Source of the DNA: JAPLJQ01 sp037143735
GTDB taxonomy: Bacteria; Desulfobacterota; Syntrophia; Syntrophales; UBA2185
NCBI GenBank assembly: GCA_037143735.1
Contig: JBAWYD010000049.1
Location: 1 to 17,938 of the forward strand
DNA: 17,938 bases
Direction of reading: 5' to 3'
Shown here: piece by piece, positions 17,286-17,938 of the stretch
How positions within the stretch are numbered: position 1 is the stretch's first letter
Layout: every line of letters starts with the position of its first letter
Position numbers and translations under genes: made by a program
The notes under the pieces: model-generated
Told to the model about the DNA's origin: nothing
Seen by the model: the letters and a program-made list of their open reading frames with translations, nothing else
Database searches by the model: none

Positions 17286-17900
17286 TTAGCTTTGCTTGGC
17301 TGTCTTTTCCAAACCTTCCCATTTGTTCGCCTGCATCAACAAGATAGGATGGCTGACGATACAATGCCAAGCAACGGCTTGGAATGCTTCGGTGTGTGGT
17401 GTAATTCTGTTTGCGTCAATCGTCGGTATTACGATTACCTCATCTCCCACTTTCTTGGTATAGCCACCATCACGTCCGACAATACCGAATATTTTCATTT
17501 TTCTTTGTCGGGCTACATCTAACGCACGGACGATATTTGCGCTTACATTTCTCTCCGCATCACCGCCACCTACGGAAAAGACCATAATTGCATCTTTTTC
17601 ATTGGCATGGCTTGTAACAAGCCATGCTTCGAATACCGTGATCCAGCCTTCATCATTTGTGCGCGCGGTTAACTCGGCTACATTATCTACAGGTGTGTAG
17701 GTTTCTATGCCGGCTAACTTTCTGAAATCGTTGACTGCATGACTGCAATTGGCAGCGCTGCCGCCAACACCGATCAGAAAAAGTCTTCCCGCGCGCTCTC
17801 TTAGTTCAGCCAGGGCCATTGCTATCCTGTCCATACAGGCATAATCGATCATTTCCGCAATCACGGCCGTTTGCTTCAGGAATTCTTTTGAATGCGACAT
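17286..17900 (-). CDS. SIS-domain sugar-phosphate isomerase (GmhA-related)
   Basis: A 204-residue SIS-domain protein. The phosphosugar-binding motifs are GVGGSAANCSH (44-54) and VFSVGGGDAERNVS (about 106-119). GmhA converts sedoheptulose 7-phosphate to heptose 7-phosphate, and the following genes encode phosphatase and kinase/nucleotidyltransferase activities that would fit. However, aligned by eye to E. coli GmhA, catalytic Glu65 corresponds to Asp58 (and Glu64 to Asn57), and the C-terminal part TPHTEAFQAVAWH differs from the GmhA RIQEIHIKVIH segment. It is therefore a GmhA relative with a possibly different substrate. ATG 17900 has GGAA eight bases upstream. It is the first complete gene at this end of the window. 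Confidence 0.87.
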   Translation of the reverse strand: MSHSKEFLKQTAVIAEMIDYACMDRIAMALAELRERAGRLFLIGVGGSAANCSHAVNDFRKLAGIETYTPVDNVAELTARTNDEGWITVFEAWLVTSHANEKDAIMVFSVGGGDAERNVSANIVRALDVARQRKMKIFGIVGRDGGYTKKVGDEVIVIPTIDANRITPHTEAFQAVAWHCIVSHPILLMQANKWEGLEKTAKQS

Positions 17901-17938
17901 TCTATTGGTTCCTTTTCATTTCAAGTGGGTAATCCTAC

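Overview
The window is part of a bacterial surface-polysaccharide (O-antigen, capsule or similar glycan) gene cluster. All sixteen genes I can support, plus one decayed gene, lie on the minus strand, so transcription runs from the right edge to the left. A heptosyltransferase-like (GT9) protein, heptose-pathway enzymes, many short-chain dehydrogenase/epimerase (SDR) proteins and an FkbM methyltransferase suggest a Gram-negative organism. I cannot name a genus. Many junctions overlap by 4 bases (ATGA or GTGA) or leave a 1-base gap, so most of the window is probably one or a few operons.

Right block (about 17900 to 12435): an SIS-domain sugar-phosphate isomerase, a GmhB-type histidinol-phosphatase-like phosphatase fused to a small transaldolase, two extended SDR epimerase/dehydratases, and a nucleotidyltransferase-PfkB kinase fusion whose domain order is the reverse of HldE. 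Together these could build a C7 or longer sugar phosphate and activate it as an NDP-sugar. Middle block (12425 to 7009): a Gfo/Idh/MocA oxidoreductase, a UDP-glucose-dehydrogenase-family protein without the catalytic cysteine, an SDR with a degenerate active site, a Nudix hydrolase, and a transketolase split into two coupled genes. Left block (6878 to 1): an FkbM methyltransferase, a classical SDR with His in place of the catalytic Tyr, a wrecked TIGR04372-type glycosyltransferase, a GT9-like glycosyltransferase, an NDP-sugar epimerase/dehydratase, and an acetolactate-synthase-like thiamine diphosphate (TPP) enzyme that runs off the left edge.

The most interesting point is the combination. 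Two different TPP carboligase systems (transketolase-like and acetolactate-synthase-like) and a transaldolase sit beside a complete isomerase/kinase/phosphatase/nucleotidyltransferase set and several redox enzymes with altered active sites. I infer a route to an unusual higher-carbon or branched-chain NDP-sugar. No substrate can be read from sequence alone. At the phosphatase/transaldolase junction there is a run of seven G (coding strand). Losing one G would give an immediate TAATAATG stop-start, so the fusion may be a recent, slippage-dependent or erroneous state.

Base composition is mosaic: the FkbM, SDR and GT9 genes are clearly AT-richer than their flanks, which fits assembly of the locus from several sources. 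I see no tRNA, rRNA, CRISPR, insertion sequence or convincing terminator.
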